A stretch of DNA of 64,000 nucleotides, taken from assembly GCA_014204435.1 (NCBI GenBank), contig JACHLF010000005.1, forward strand, positions 1 to 64,000, in the 5' to 3' direction. Under the pieces are notes generated by a model. The model was not told the DNA's origin, did not search any database, and saw only the letters and a program-made list of their open reading frames with translations. Of the stretch, positions 1 through 10,080 are shown one piece after another. The stretch comes from Mycobacteroides chelonae (GTDB lineage: Bacteria > Actinomycetota > Actinomycetes > Mycobacteriales > Mycobacteriaceae). Every line of letters begins with the position of its first letter. Position 1 is the first letter of the stretch. Position numbers and translations under genes: made by a program.

Positions 1-96
1 CCCGCGGGTGTTAGCGGTGTCGCCGGGGGGGCCCAGTTACCCGGTCCGGGCGTCCCCGCGGGCCGGTGGGGGGCGGGGGGCGGGGGGGGCGGGGGC

Positions 97-137
<41 letters not shown>

Positions 138-169
138 GGACGCCGACCCTGACGCCTATCGCATGGCCG

Positions 170-505
170 GCCGCGGCGGCGGCCGACGGCATCGCGCCGC
201 AGTGCGTGCTTACCGTCGAAGAGTCGGACCTCGGCGATGGCGACTGCACCGTCACCATCACCCTTGCCGTCGACGGCATGCAGACCGACGCCGTAGCCGA
301 TGCCAGACTGTGCGTCGACGGCGCTGAGCTCACGCTCTCCCGGGGCAACGACACCTTTACCGCCACAACGACTCTACGCGCCAAGGCATCTCGGCCACGC
401 CATTCGGTGTGGCGCGATGCCTACGGCTCCTTGATCGTGGCCTTGGCTCGCACCCACGACGGCCGAACCTCGGGAGCGTGGACAACGGCGTGCGGCATCG
501 CCTGA
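170..505 (+). CDS. C-terminal fragment of unknown protein
   Basis: An open frame runs to a stop at 503-505 and gives about 110 plausible residues, with a Thr/Val/Asp-rich stretch (CTVTITLAVDG) and cysteines near ARLCVDG and at the end (TTACGIA), as in small exported proteins. The frame continues leftwards into the homopolymer region, so the true start is missing or corrupted. I do not recognise a family. The part after about 385 is composition-poor and may be out of frame. Treat it as a remnant or an assembly-damaged gene. Confidence 0.3.
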   Translation, partial: AAAAADGIAPQCVLTVEESDLGDGDCTVTITLAVDGMQTDAVADARLCVDGAELTLSRGNDTFTATTTLRAKASRPRHSVWRDAYGSLIVALARTHDGRTSGAWTTACGIA

Positions 506-514
506 CAGATCAGG

Positions 515-1080
515 CGGCGATAGTTCGCACAGCGCGGCGAACTCGCTGCCGCGCAATCCCTGGAAATTCTCGACGAATTGGCCGAGCAGCAGGCTGCGTT
601 CCCCGGTCTCCGGATGCACCCGCACCACGGGATGCAAGGTCTCGTAGAGCGAGCTGGTGAACTCGGTGTAGTACGCGGCGCGACGCTCGGCGCTCGCCCC
701 GCCCGACGCCCAGGTGGTCGCTCCCCCGCAGGACGACAGTGCGACCGGCCGCAGCACCGATGCCTTCGGTATCCGGTCGACGAAGGTGAGATCGGTGTGC
801 CAGCCGTTCGCCGCGCCCCCGAGGTTCAACAGCTCGGTGCCATACGAGGTCCCCGTGGGATGGGCAGGATCGGCTCGCCGAGGAGGCCGGCGAACGCATG
901 CTGCCCGCCGTCGTCGAGGTAGTGCCGCCCGGTGAACACCAGCACCTTGTTGACGACTAGGGCGGCGCGGATGGACTCCACGCGTCCGGCCGGAACATCG
1001 GCGCCAAGCTCCACACCCTCGACCCGGGCACGAGCTTGTCGACGGCGATTCCGGCGTCCCGATAGATACCTCGTGTTTGG
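515..1080 (-). pseudogene. Decayed TauD/TfdA-type dioxygenase
   Basis: Pieces of an alpha-ketoglutarate-dependent TauD/TfdA dioxygenase lie in different minus-strand frames. One frame (about 850-1030) reads ARVEGVELGADV, then IRAALVVNKVLVF, the usual N-terminal core. A second (about 520-860) reads LNLGGAANGWHTDLTF, carrying the HxD iron ligands, and further on LHPVVRVHPETGERSLLLG. A frameshift lies near 850-870. About 30 residues expected between WAS and RRAAYYTEF are absent, and the C-terminal part with the third ligand His and the Arg is missing. No intact product is possible. The family normally has about 280-300 residues. Position next to the artefact-like left edge leaves open that some damage is technical. 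Confidence 0.7.
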
Positions 1081-1186
1081 TGATCGCTCGTACCCGCATC
1101 ACAGCAAGCCCGGCGCCGTATGCCCAGCTATAGAGCCAAGTAAATTCGAAACGTCTGCCTTCTGCGACGACAGATAGGGTCGAACG

Positions 1187-1903
1187 GTGATCGCATACGA
1201 CGACGAACTGCGGGCCCGTATTCGCGGACATCTGGCGGGTCACGAACGCAGGACCGTCGACGACCCGGACAAACGGCGCGCGGCGGTGGCCGTGGTGCTG
1301 GTCGACTCGGACCTCGGCGAAGACCGCATCGACCCGGCACCGGTGGACGAGTGGATCGGCGCGCGGGAGATACCCGGGCAGGGCCTGGACGGCAGGATGG
1401 TGGATGTCTCCGGCGGCGCGGCATTCCTGTTGTGTCGCAGAACCTCCCGGCTCAACTCTCACGCCGCCCAATGGGCACTGCCCGGTGGGCGGTTGGATCC
1501 GGGCGAGGACGCGGCGCAGGCCGCATTGCGCGAGCTGGACGAGGAGCTGGGTGTCGCGCTGCCCGACTCGACCGTGCTCGGGCTACTCGACGACTACCCG
1601 ACACGTTCCGGATATGTGATCACGCCGGTAGTGGTGTGGGGCGGCGGACGTCTGCAATTGCGTCCCTCCCCCGACGAGGTGCTCGCCGCCTACCGGGTGG
1701 GATTGCACCAACTGCAACGCGAGGATTCACCGCGCTACATCGCGATTCCCGAAAGCCCGCGCCCGGTGGTGCAGATCCCGCTGGGCAACGACCTCATCCA
1801 CGCCCCGACCGGAGCCGTCTTACTACAGGTGCGGTGGCTCTGCTTGGAGGGCCAGAATGACCGGGTCGACCAGTTGGAGCAGCCGGTGTTCGCCTGGCGA
1901 TAG
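1187..1903 (+). CDS. NUDIX hydrolase
   Basis: The 238-residue product starts with GTG. It carries a complete NUDIX box, GX5EX7REUXEEXGU, beginning at GRLDPGEDAAQAALRE and ending DEELGV, at about residues 100-125, so hydrolysis of a nucleoside diphosphate linked to another moiety is expected. The preceding strand (AFLLCRRTSRLNSHAAQWALPGG) and following segment resemble CoA-pyrophosphatase-like NUDIX proteins, though I cannot fix the substrate. About 80 N-terminal residues precede the fold and include a charged stretch with no signal peptide. It is monocistronic, with decayed genes on both sides. Confident of family, not of substrate. Confidence 0.85.
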   Translation: MIAYDDELRARIRGHLAGHERRTVDDPDKRRAAVAVVLVDSDLGEDRIDPAPVDEWIGAREIPGQGLDGRMVDVSGGAAFLLCRRTSRLNSHAAQWALPGGRLDPGEDAAQAALRELDEELGVALPDSTVLGLLDDYPTRSGYVITPVVVWGGGRLQLRPSPDEVLAAYRVGLHQLQREDSPRYIAIPESPRPVVQIPLGNDLIHAPTGAVLLQVRWLCLEGQNDRVDQLEQPVFAWR

Positions 1904-1918
1904 GTCCAGCGCCAGGCC

Positions 1919-2157
1919 CTAGGACACGTCGGCGCGCGCCAACAAGGTCGGCGTGCCGTACGGCGTCTCCTACTCCGCAACCCAGCCCGGGTCCCGATAG
2001 ACCGAGTTGGACGCGACCACATTGCCGTCGCGCGGCATATCACCGAGGTAGTTGCCGCCCTCGTCACTGAAGATGCTCACCTGCGCCTCGCGGCGGCCGG
2101 CAGTCCGATCACAGCACCAGACCTCAGCGCGACCAGCACGGCGAGAATTCTTCTCAT
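1919..2157 (-). pseudogene. Broken small secreted protein
   Basis: From ATG at 2157 the minus strand reads MRRILAVLVALRSGAVIGL, a signal peptide, and then soon hits a stop. Shifting one base near 2080-2090 opens EAQVSIFSDEGGNYLGDM, which runs on to an in-frame TAG at 1970-1972. Beyond that TAG the same frame continues with ETPYGTPTLLARADVS to a final stop at 1919-1921. One frameshift plus one nonsense codon would thus restore a secreted protein of roughly 78 residues. The family is unknown to me; the SIFSDEGGNYLGDM segment is reminiscent of beta/gamma-crystallin-like inhibitors, but that is weak. Confidence 0.5.
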
Positions 2158-2178
2158 GCGCGGGGATGCTAGCTGGCC

Positions 2179-3681
2179 CTAATGCTCCTGTGGCGAGTGT
2201 CGACGAACTTTGCGCTCCGGCACGCCGTTGGGCCCGGTCGTGGACAACGCATAGGTCCCGATCGCGAAGGCGACCGCCGAGCCGTTGATTCCCAGCGCCG
2301 CTTTGCCGACGTTCGCCAGGTTGTCCTTGGGACCGTGATAGTTGGGGTCGAACGGCTGGCCCGCGCGGCCCTGCCAGGTCTTGGACTCGGGGCCGCTCAT
2401 CCGGTCCAGCGCACCCGAGCTGATGCCGCCGACAGGGATGCCCGCGGACATGAAGGGCCCGTAGTCGGATCTGCCGTTAAACTCCTCGGCTGCCGGTCGC
2501 TTGCCTGCCAAGTTCAGATATCCGGCGAAGGTCCGTTCGATACCCGCGGATCCCTCGGGGACGTCCAGCGGCGGTCGATTGGGATCCGGCTTGGCGGCCG
2601 ACTGATCGCCGTCGAGCACGAAGTACCCAGCGTTGGGAGACGCAAGCATGTCGAAGTTCAGATACAGCGCGATGTCGTTGAGCTCTTCGGCGCTGCGGCC
2701 CTTGGCATACTCCAGCGAACCTGCCAGCCCATCTTCTTCGGCGGCCCAGAAGGCGAACCTGACGGCATTGTTGACCACCGGCTTCGGGCCCATCTGCAGT
2801 GCGGTTTCCAGGACCGCCGCCACTCCGCTGCCGTTGTCGTTGATACCCGGCCCCTTCGGCACACTGTCCAGGTGAGCGCCGGCCAGCACCACGTTCGCGG
2901 GATCGCCCGTGGCCGTCTGGGCGATGATGGTACGTGAGCGCACCTTCGCGACGTTCATATCCAGCACCAGCGATATCGGCGACGAGCTGCGCCGCAGGAG
3001 CGTATCGACGCCCGAGTCGATGATGCCCACCGGAATGGACAGCTGCTCATAGTAATTGGGGGTGAACAAGCCCTCGCCCGCACCGGCCTGCATGGTGACA
3101 AGCAGTGCCGCGGCGCCCTTCTCCTTGGCGACGTTGTGCTTGTCGACCACCGAACACCCGGCGACGTCGACCACGGCGATCTGTCCGTCCATCTTCAGCG
3201 TGCCGTAATCGTCGGCGGCGCAACCGCTGGCCTTCCCCGACGGTCGGACGACGTTGGCCTTGAGCCCGTCCTTGGGCGTCTGCGCGAAATAGGAAGCCTG
3301 ATCCACCGCATAGGGACGGCCCCCGATGACGACGAGCGGCTTGCCCTCGGCCAAGACCTTGAGCCTGGACAACTCGGGAGCCTGCACCTCGAACCCGCGA
3401 TCCTTCAACGCCTGTGTCACATAGTCAGCACTGGCGTCATAGCCCGGTGTGCCCTCGGCACGGTTTCCGCCGTTCGCGTCGGCTGCCTGCTGTAGCTGCT
3501 GCAGGTGCGCCATCATCGCGTCCACTGTTACCGAACGCGCAAGATCGGCGGCAAGATTCACATTGGCAGCTGCAGGCGCACCGGCACCTGGTGCAGTCGG
3601 ATGTGCGCAGCAGCTCGCCAACGCCGCGATCACAAGCAGGGAGCATCCGCGCGCCAGCCCCCGGGCGCGAAACAATGCCAT
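2179..3681 (-). CDS. M28 family lipoprotein aminopeptidase (paralogue 1)
   Basis: This is a secreted, lipid-anchored zinc aminopeptidase of about 500 residues. I place the start at 3681 because GAGG lies 8 bases upstream and the protein then opens with a signal peptide ending in the lipobox LASC; an upstream in-frame Met would bury that signal. A PA-like insert occupies the first half. The M28 metal ligands are visible: AGAHLDSVP (His), INDNGSG (Asp), AAEEDG (Glu pair), NFDMLASP (Asp) and NYHGPKDN (His). It resembles LpqL (Rv0418) of M. tuberculosis, as does its neighbour at 3846-5348; the two are tandem paralogues 164 bp apart. Roles in extracellular peptide trimming are inferred. Confidence 0.88.
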   Translation of the reverse strand: MALFRARGLARGCSLLVIAALASCCAHPTAPGAGAPAAANVNLAADLARSVTVDAMMAHLQQLQQAADANGGNRAEGTPGYDASADYVTQALKDRGFEVQAPELSRLKVLAEGKPLVVIGGRPYAVDQASYFAQTPKDGLKANVVRPSGKASGCAADDYGTLKMDGQIAVVDVAGCSVVDKHNVAKEKGAAALLVTMQAGAGEGLFTPNYYEQLSIPVGIIDSGVDTLLRRSSSPISLVLDMNVAKVRSRTIIAQTATGDPANVVLAGAHLDSVPKGPGINDNGSGVAAVLETALQMGPKPVVNNAVRFAFWAAEEDGLAGSLEYAKGRSAEELNDIALYLNFDMLASPNAGYFVLDGDQSAAKPDPNRPPLDVPEGSAGIERTFAGYLNLAGKRPAAEEFNGRSDYGPFMSAGIPVGGISSGALDRMSGPESKTWQGRAGQPFDPNYHGPKDNLANVGKAALGINGSAVAFAIGTYALSTTGPNGVPERKVRRHSPQEH

Positions 3682-3723
3682 CAAAAAAACCTCAATGAAA
3701 CCTCTGTGGAACCCCGGTGGACT

Positions 3724-3746
3724 TGTGCGAATCGAGCAATCGCACA
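3724..3746. promoter_or_regulatory. Inverted repeat between the two peptidase genes
   Basis: TGTGCGA (3724-3730) and TCGCACA (3740-3746) form a perfect 7-bp inverted repeat with a 9-bp spacer. It lies about 45 bp upstream of the start at 3681 and about 100 bp after the other peptidase gene stops. It could be an operator for the downstream gene or a weak terminator; no factor is known to me. Confidence 0.35.
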
Positions 3747-3845
3747 CGCTACCGCACCAACGTTGGTTCCCAAGGCCTTTCGAGGCGTTGCAACGAAGCT
3801 GTTACCGCAGACTCGACGGGCCGAAGCGAGATGCCCGGGAATGCG

Positions 3846-5348
3846 TCAGTCCGTGAGCTTGTGACGCGTGCGGTTCTCGTGCGCGGGAACGCCGTTACGT
3901 CCGTCGATGCTCTGCGCGTATAGACCGATGGTGTAGGCCACGCCACCCGCGTTGATCTTCAGCGCATCCTTGTTCACGTTGGCCAGGGTGTCACCGACCT
4001 GGTGATAATTCGGATCGAACGGCTGGCCCTCCTTGCCGCCCCAATCCTTCGCCTCCTCGGCCGACATCTTGTCCTCGGCGCCGGAGAAGATGCCACCGGT
4101 CGGGATGCCTGCCCTACTGAATGCGTCGTAGTCCGAACGTCCGTCGTAGCCCGTGTCATGGGCCTTCTTGCCCTGCTCGGCGAGGTAGGCGACCTCGGTG
4201 CGCTCGATGCCCGCCGAACCCTCGGGGATGCGCACCGGAGCCTCGTTCGGGTCCGGCTCGTCCGACTGGTCACCGTCATAGGTGAGGTAGGCGGCGTTCG
4301 GCGACCCCAGCATGTCGTAATTCAGATACAGGGCAATATTTTTCAGCTCGTCCACGTCAAGGGACTTGACGTAGTCGGTCGAGCCGATCAGCCCTTCCTC
4401 CTCTGCACCCCAGAACGCAAACCTCACCGCGTTTTTGACGTTCGGGTTGGGGCCCAGCTGCAATGCCGTCTCCAGAACCGCGGCGGTGCCCGTTCCGTTG
4501 TCGTTGATACCGGGCCCCTCGGGAACGCTGTCAAGATGCGCACCGGCCATCACGACATCCGTCGTGACGCCCGTCTTGGTCTGCGCGATCACATTGCGCG
4601 CCTTGACATCCTTAGTCTCGGCATCGACCTTGAGGACAACCTGACCGGGGTGGGCCCGCAGCTCAGCCCCGACGGACTTGGTGACACCCACCACCGGAAT
4701 CTTCGGACTGGAATCCTCACCGAGCGTGCCGCCCGTCTGGTTCTCCTCGACGTTGTCCGCGATGATCACGGCGACCGCCCCGCGCTCGGCAGCCACGCGC
4801 TCCTTGTCAGCGAACGGGCACGATCCACGATCGACCAGGACCACCGCACCCTTGACATCGAGTCCGTCGTAATCCTCGACGGTGCATCCCGGCGATTCTT
4901 CCGCGCGCGCGGCCACAAGTCGCCCCTGCACCTGGCCCCCCGGCGAGTACGACAGCACTCCGGCGTCGACCTTCTTGGGTCCCACCGTCAGATCCAGGGA
5001 TTTGGCCTGGAAGTACTTGAAGCTGAATTCGGGGGTCTGTACGTCGAATCCCTTGTCCTTCAGGGTCTTCACAACGTAATCGACACTCTGATCGAAACCG
5101 GGGGTGCCAGCGGCCCGGGTGTTCTTGTTCTTGTCGGCGATCCCTTGAAGCACTTCAAGATGCTTCACGACGTTGTCGACGGTCACCTTCTCGTGCAGGG
5201 AATGCGCGAAGCCGACGGCCTCCTGGGGTGCGGCCTGCGGCGCCGAGCGGGGCACATCGCCGCCGCTGTCCCGATCGCATGCCGTCACAGTCGCCAATGC
5301 ACATGTCGCGGATACCGCGACCGCATACACAACCCGCATGGTCCCCAT
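3846..5348 (-). CDS. lpqL: M28 family lipoprotein aminopeptidase (paralogue 2, LpqL-like)
   Basis: About 500 residues. The start at 5348 (MGTMRVVYAV) is favoured by GGGAG four bases upstream; a second Met lies at 5339. The signal peptide ends in a lipobox, TVTAC, so the enzyme is probably anchored outside the membrane. Metal ligands match the M28 pattern: AGAHLDSVPEGPG, INDNGTG, GAEEEG, NYDMLGSP and NYHQVGDT, with a PA-like domain before them. It is the copy nearer to thiG, the position lpqL has in M. tuberculosis, so I attach that name with reserve. The long near-identical blocks shared with the 2179-3681 product (FAFWGAEEEG versus FAFWAAEEDG) indicate tandem duplication. Confidence 0.85.
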   Translation of the reverse strand: MGTMRVVYAVAVSATCALATVTACDRDSGGDVPRSAPQAAPQEAVGFAHSLHEKVTVDNVVKHLEVLQGIADKNKNTRAAGTPGFDQSVDYVVKTLKDKGFDVQTPEFSFKYFQAKSLDLTVGPKKVDAGVLSYSPGGQVQGRLVAARAEESPGCTVEDYDGLDVKGAVVLVDRGSCPFADKERVAAERGAVAVIIADNVEENQTGGTLGEDSSPKIPVVGVTKSVGAELRAHPGQVVLKVDAETKDVKARNVIAQTKTGVTTDVVMAGAHLDSVPEGPGINDNGTGTAAVLETALQLGPNPNVKNAVRFAFWGAEEEGLIGSTDYVKSLDVDELKNIALYLNYDMLGSPNAAYLTYDGDQSDEPDPNEAPVRIPEGSAGIERTEVAYLAEQGKKAHDTGYDGRSDYDAFSRAGIPTGGIFSGAEDKMSAEEAKDWGGKEGQPFDPNYHQVGDTLANVNKDALKINAGGVAYTIGLYAQSIDGRNGVPAHENRTRHKLTD

Positions 5349-5368
5349 TGTTCTCCCTTGTCCCGACC

Positions 5369-6121
5369 TCAAACGTCGCGTCGCTGCACGACGACCAGGG
5401 CCGCAACGAGCGTGATAACAACCACGGTAGCAAAGTAAACGAGAGACCCGGTGGTGCCCCAAACGAAGCGGACGCCGTCCGAGGTGTACCACGGCACACC
5501 GGTAAATCGGATGCCATTGGCAAAAGGAAGGAAGGGTTGCAACGCCTTTCCGGCATCAGTGAGCCAGCCCAGCATCAGTTCAAGGACCGTGGGCCACAAC
5601 AGCAGTACCGCGACAGCACCTGCGGTGTGCTTCAGCAAAACACCCACCGCCACCGCGAGAACCGCGCACAAGAACGCGTACACGGTGACCGAGCCGATCG
5701 TGTTCCACACCCCGGTGCTGTCCAGCGCCAGGTTCGCACCGGCCACCGGACCGGCCATGGCCCGCACCAACACGATCGAGGTCAGCGCGGTGGCCGCGGT
5801 GACCACCGCCACCCAGCACCCCGCCACCAGCGCCTTGGCACCGATCACCGTCAGCCGGTTTGGCGAGGCCTGAAAGGTGTTTCTTATCATGGCAGTTCGA
5901 TTCTCATTGGTCACTGTCATCGCGGCCAGCACCATCAGGAGCGGCACCCCGACCAGAGTCGCCCCGCCGGCGGCGTCACCGGGTGAAACGGGCGCGAACA
6001 CGGAAGCCGAGCCGCCCTGCAGGCCCGCCAGTCCCACACCCAACGCCAGCGCGAGCAGGCTGCACCACACCGCGGACCGCGAGGTCCATACCTTGATCCG
6101 TTCGGCCGCGACGACACCCAT
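5369..6121 (-). CDS. ABC transporter permease
   Basis: A 250-residue integral membrane protein with about six hydrophobic helices. It opens MGVVAAERIKVWTSRSAVW, the amphipathic N-terminus typical of ABC-2-type permeases such as those of bacitracin/multidrug exporters. The start overlaps the stop of the upstream ATPase as TGATG, so the two are translationally coupled and almost certainly form one exporter. Substrate cannot be read from the sequence. It ends just before the lipoprotein peptidase at 3846-5348, only 20 bp away, so all may share a transcript. Confidence 0.88.
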   Translation of the reverse strand: MGVVAAERIKVWTSRSAVWCSLLALALGVGLAGLQGGSASVFAPVSPGDAAGGATLVGVPLLMVLAAMTVTNENRTAMIRNTFQASPNRLTVIGAKALVAGCWVAVVTAATALTSIVLVRAMAGPVAGANLALDSTGVWNTIGSVTVYAFLCAVLAVAVGVLLKHTAGAVAVLLLWPTVLELMLGWLTDAGKALQPFLPFANGIRFTGVPWYTSDGVRFVWGTTGSLVYFATVVVITLVAALVVVQRRDV

Positions 6122-7062
6122 CAGTGCATACCCTCCGCATCGGCCGAAACCTGGCTGCGGTATTGGACGGCGTCGTCGGTCAACGACAGGTACGCGTCCT
6201 CCAGCGAAACCCGTTGCGGGGCCAGTTCGTACAACGTGACACCGAGACGTGCGGCAAGCTCGCCGACCTGCTCGATGAGAGCACCACTGATCTCGAGCAC
6301 ATCGTGCTCTCCAGTGCGTTCCGCGCCCACCACCGAAAAGCCGCTTTCCTCCGCCGCCGAACGCAGGGTGTCGATCTGGGGGCTACGCACCCGCACCACA
6401 TCGGCTCCGGCTCGGCTCACAAACTCATGCATGGAGGTCGCCGCGATCAACCGTCCGCGGCCAATGACCACCAATTGGTCTGCCGTGTTGGCCATTTCGG
6501 AAAGCAGATGACTCGACACCAGCACGGTGCGCCCCTGAGCCGCCAAGCTCTGCATCAGCGTACGGATCCAGTGGATGCCCTCGGGATCCAGGCCGTTGAC
6601 CGGCTCGTCGAACAGGAGCACCTGGGGATCGCCGAGCAGGGCGACCGCAATGCCCAAGCGCTGTGACATACCCAGGGAGAAGGTGCCCGCATGACGACTG
6701 GCGACGTCGGTCAGCCCGACCATCTCCAGCACCTCGTCCACCCGCTGGGAAGCAATGTCATTGGCGGCGGCGATCCACCGCAGGTGGTTGCGTGCCGATC
6801 GGTAGGGATGGAACTGCTTGGGATCCAACAGCGCACCGACCTCGCGCAGCGGATGGTCGATCTCGTGGTACTGCTTGCCGCCGATCGTCGCGGTCCCGGA
6901 GGTCGGGCGAGCCAACCCGACGATCATCCGCAACGTGGTCGACTTGCCCGCCCCGTTGGGCCCCAGGAACCCGGTCACGACGCCAGGCTCGATGGTGACG
7001 GAGAGGTCGTCGACCGCCGGAGTCTGCCCGTAGACCTTGGTCAGCGACCTCAGTTCGATCAT
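6121..7062 (-). CDS. ABC transporter ATP-binding protein
   Basis: A 313-residue ATPase. I place the start at 7062 (MIELRSLTKVYG), since the longer frame adds only arginine-rich shadow sequence from the thiG region. Walker A is GPNGAGKST, the signature is FSLGMSQRLGIA, Walker B is VLLFDEPVNGLDPEG, and the switch His is in SSHLLSEM. The C-terminal 80 residues form the extra domain seen in drug/bacteriocin-exporter ATPases. It is coupled to the permease by a TGATG overlap. The family suggests efflux of an antibiotic or lipid-like molecule, which is inference. Confidence 0.92.
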   Translation of the reverse strand: MIELRSLTKVYGQTPAVDDLSVTIEPGVVTGFLGPNGAGKSTTLRMIVGLARPTSGTATIGGKQYHEIDHPLREVGALLDPKQFHPYRSARNHLRWIAAANDIASQRVDEVLEMVGLTDVASRHAGTFSLGMSQRLGIAVALLGDPQVLLFDEPVNGLDPEGIHWIRTLMQSLAAQGRTVLVSSHLLSEMANTADQLVVIGRGRLIAATSMHEFVSRAGADVVRVRSPQIDTLRSAAEESGFSVVGAERTGEHDVLEISGALIEQVGELAARLGVTLYELAPQRVSLEDAYLSLTDDAVQYRSQVSADAEGMH

Positions 7063-7079
7063 GCGGCCCACTATGCCAG

Positions 7080-8064
<985 letters not shown>

Positions 8065-8068
<4 letters not shown>

Positions 8069-9117
8069 CGGGCCTCCTGACTGTGTGCCTTCTCAAACCG
8101 GCGGGGATCAACGGCGATCGGCGACTCGCCACCGTCGAGCAGCTCCCCGATTGTCTTCGCCGTCCACGGCGCCAGCAGGAAGCCGGAACGGCCATGCCCG
8201 GCCGCGACGAGGACTCGGTCGTCGATCCTGCCCACCATGGGCAGGTTGTCCTCGGTCATCGGACGCAGACCCGCCGCGCATTCCGCGAACTCGTACTCGC
8301 CCAGACAGGGCAACACCGTGCACGCGTCATCGAGCAGATCCCGCACGCCCGCGACGACGGGTGCGGTGTCGTGGCCATGCTCGTACTGTGTGGCCCCGAC
8401 GACGACGCCGTCCTCGCGAGGCACCAGATAGACATGGCGCCCGCGCACCCGGGCCCGAATGACGTGCGCCGGTGGCGGCATCGCGCCGGGCCGTCGTCGC
8501 AACCGCAACACCTCGCCCTTGACCGGGCGAACCGGCAGGTCCGCCAACGTCCACGCCTGCACCCCGTTGGCGATCACGACTTGGTCCGCGGACACGTCGT
8601 CGACCTGGCTGACCGCCGGCTCCCGGCGCACCCCAAGCGCCCGGCACTCCGCGGTGAGCACGTGCAGCACCGTGCGATTGTCGACGGCCAGTTCCTCGGG
8701 CGCGGTGAACCCGCGACGGATGTTCTGTGCCAGCAGTGGCTCGACATCACGGGCGTTCGCCGTCTCGGCCACGGTGTGGCCGCGCCCCGCCAGCCAGCCC
8801 ACCATGGTCCGCAGCTCGCCGACATCGGCGGTGTCGACCGCCACGGTAAGCGAGCCCCGTGCGGTGATCACCTGCTCGTTGAGGAAGCCCCCGCGCCACA
8901 GCCCGAGGGACTCGATTCCCAGGTCCAGCAGGTCGTCCTCGCCTGGCCAGGCCTCGCTGTAGGGCGCCAGCATGCCACCGGCCACCCACGACGGACCCTT
9001 GCGGCCGTCGTCGTGCAGGGTGACCTGCCACCCGGCGCGGGCGGCCTCACGTGCCACGGAAAGCCCGATGACACCGCCGCCGATGACGGCCAGCGAGCCT
9101 TGTCGAAACGACATCAC
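8065..9117 (-). CDS. thiO: Glycine oxidase ThiO
   Basis: A FAD-dependent amine oxidase of about 350 residues that makes dehydroglycine for ThiG. The dinucleotide-binding motif is [17 protein letters not shown] near the N-terminus; [13 protein letters not shown] follows, and the C-terminal [16 protein letters not shown] is the second FAD contact of the DAO family. Two adjacent Met codons (9117, 9114) are possible starts. It is the first gene behind the TPP riboswitch and overlaps thiS by ATGA. Confidence 0.93.
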
Positions 9118-9126
9118 AATCAGTCA

Positions 9127-9222
9127 ACTCCCTTCGCCGGCATGACCCGGATCAGGTACGACGGTCAGGGCCGGGATGGGCGGCCCACTCTCAGCCCCAT
9201 TGCCCGGGGGCTCCCGCGTCAC
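9127..9222 (-). promoter_or_regulatory. TPP (THI-box) riboswitch
   Basis: The minus-strand leader of thiO carries the conserved THI elements: GGGGCTGAGA (CTGAGA complement at 9189-9194) closing a stem with an upstream GGGAGCCCC arm, and ACCTGATCCGGGTCAT (9141-9158) followed by GCCGGCGAAGGGA. Spacing and order match the thiamine pyrophosphate aptamer. The 3' end lies about 10 bases before the thiO start, and the final AAGGGAG resembles a ribosome site, so control by occlusion of translation is plausible. The divergent thiE gene is not downstream of this RNA. Confidence 0.95.
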
Positions 9223-9251
9223 TTACCCCTACAACGCTAGCGTCTTCGACT

Positions 9252-9938
9252 ATGCACCCGCGTTCGGCCCGGCTTGGGTCCGCTCACCTCTATCTGTGCA
9301 CCGATGCGCGCCGCGAGCACGGTGACCTCGCCGAGTTCGTGGACGCCGCCCTCGCCGGTGGGGTGGACATCGTGCAGCTGCGCGACAAGGGATCGGTGGG
9401 CGAGCAGCAGTTCGGCAGGCTGGAGCCCGCCGCAGAACTGGAGTATCTGGCGATCCTGAGCGAGGCCGCGGCACGCCACGGCGCGCTGTTCGCGGTCAAC
9501 GATCGGGCCGATATCGCCCGAGCAGCGGGTGCCGACATCGTGCACCTCGGCCAAGATGACCTGCCCCTTTCGGTCACACGGGAGATCGTCGGACCCGATG
9601 TGTTGATCGGCCGTTCCACACACGATGCCGCGCAGGCGCGTGAGGCAGCCGATGCCGCCGACGTCGACTACTTCTGCTGCGGACCCTGCTGGCCGACGCC
9701 CACGAAGCCGGGCCGCACCGCAGCCGGCCTGAGCCTGGTGCAGGCCGCGGCGAGCCTCGGCACTGCCAAGCCCTGGTTCGCGATCGGCGGCATCGACGAG
9801 GCGCGAGTGCCCGAGGTGGTGGCCGCCGGAGCCTCACGGATCGTGGTGGTGCGGGCGATCACGGCCGCAGTCGATCCTCGTCAAGCCGCGGCATCCCTAC
9901 GCGACCCGGTTCGCCGAGCGCATACCGCACGCAGGTAA
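9252..9938 (+). CDS. thiE: Thiamine-phosphate synthase ThiE
   Basis: ThiE couples HMP pyrophosphate with thiazole phosphate to give thiamine phosphate. The 228-residue product shows the TIM-barrel signatures IVQLRDKG (about residue 40), [35 protein letters not shown] and WFAIGGID. The extent matches mycobacterial ThiE. It is transcribed away from the thiO operon with only about 135 bp between starts, most of it occupied by the riboswitch on the other strand. No THI-box is seen on its own strand. Confidence 0.95.
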   Translation: MHPRSARLGSAHLYLCTDARREHGDLAEFVDAALAGGVDIVQLRDKGSVGEQQFGRLEPAAELEYLAILSEAAARHGALFAVNDRADIARAAGADIVHLGQDDLPLSVTREIVGPDVLIGRSTHDAAQAREAADAADVDYFCCGPCWPTPTKPGRTAAGLSLVQAAASLGTAKPWFAIGGIDEARVPEVVAAGASRIVVVRAITAAVDPRQAAASLRDPVRRAHTARR

Positions 9939-9969
9939 ACCACTCGAATCACCTGCACCCGGTATGCGC

Positions 9970-10071
9970 TCAGTGAGGGTGCCCGGTCGCGCTCTCGGCC
10001 TTCTCCGAGCTGCAAGCGCCCATCGACAGGCCGATCATCGTCGCCAACAGGACAAGCAAGCCCGTGCGCAT
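9970..10071 (-). CDS. Predicted 33-residue lipoprotein
   Basis: From ATG at 10071 the minus strand encodes MRTGLLVLLATMIGLS, then MGACSSEKAESATGHPH and a stop. That is a complete lipoprotein signal with Cys at +1 of the lipobox (MGAC) followed by a 14-residue polar tail. It begins 9 bp after the mutT3 stop, so it probably shares that transcript. No strong ribosome site is visible. It could be a mature micro-lipoprotein or a truncated relic; conservation across strains would decide. Confidence 0.55.
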   Translation of the reverse strand: MRTGLLVLLATMIGLSMGACSSEKAESATGHPH

Positions 10072-10080
10072 AGCCGAACG

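Noticed and set aside
2179..3747. Longer start of the first peptidase at 3747
   Set aside because: It would put 22 residues before the lipoprotein signal; the ATG at 3681 has a proper ribosome site.
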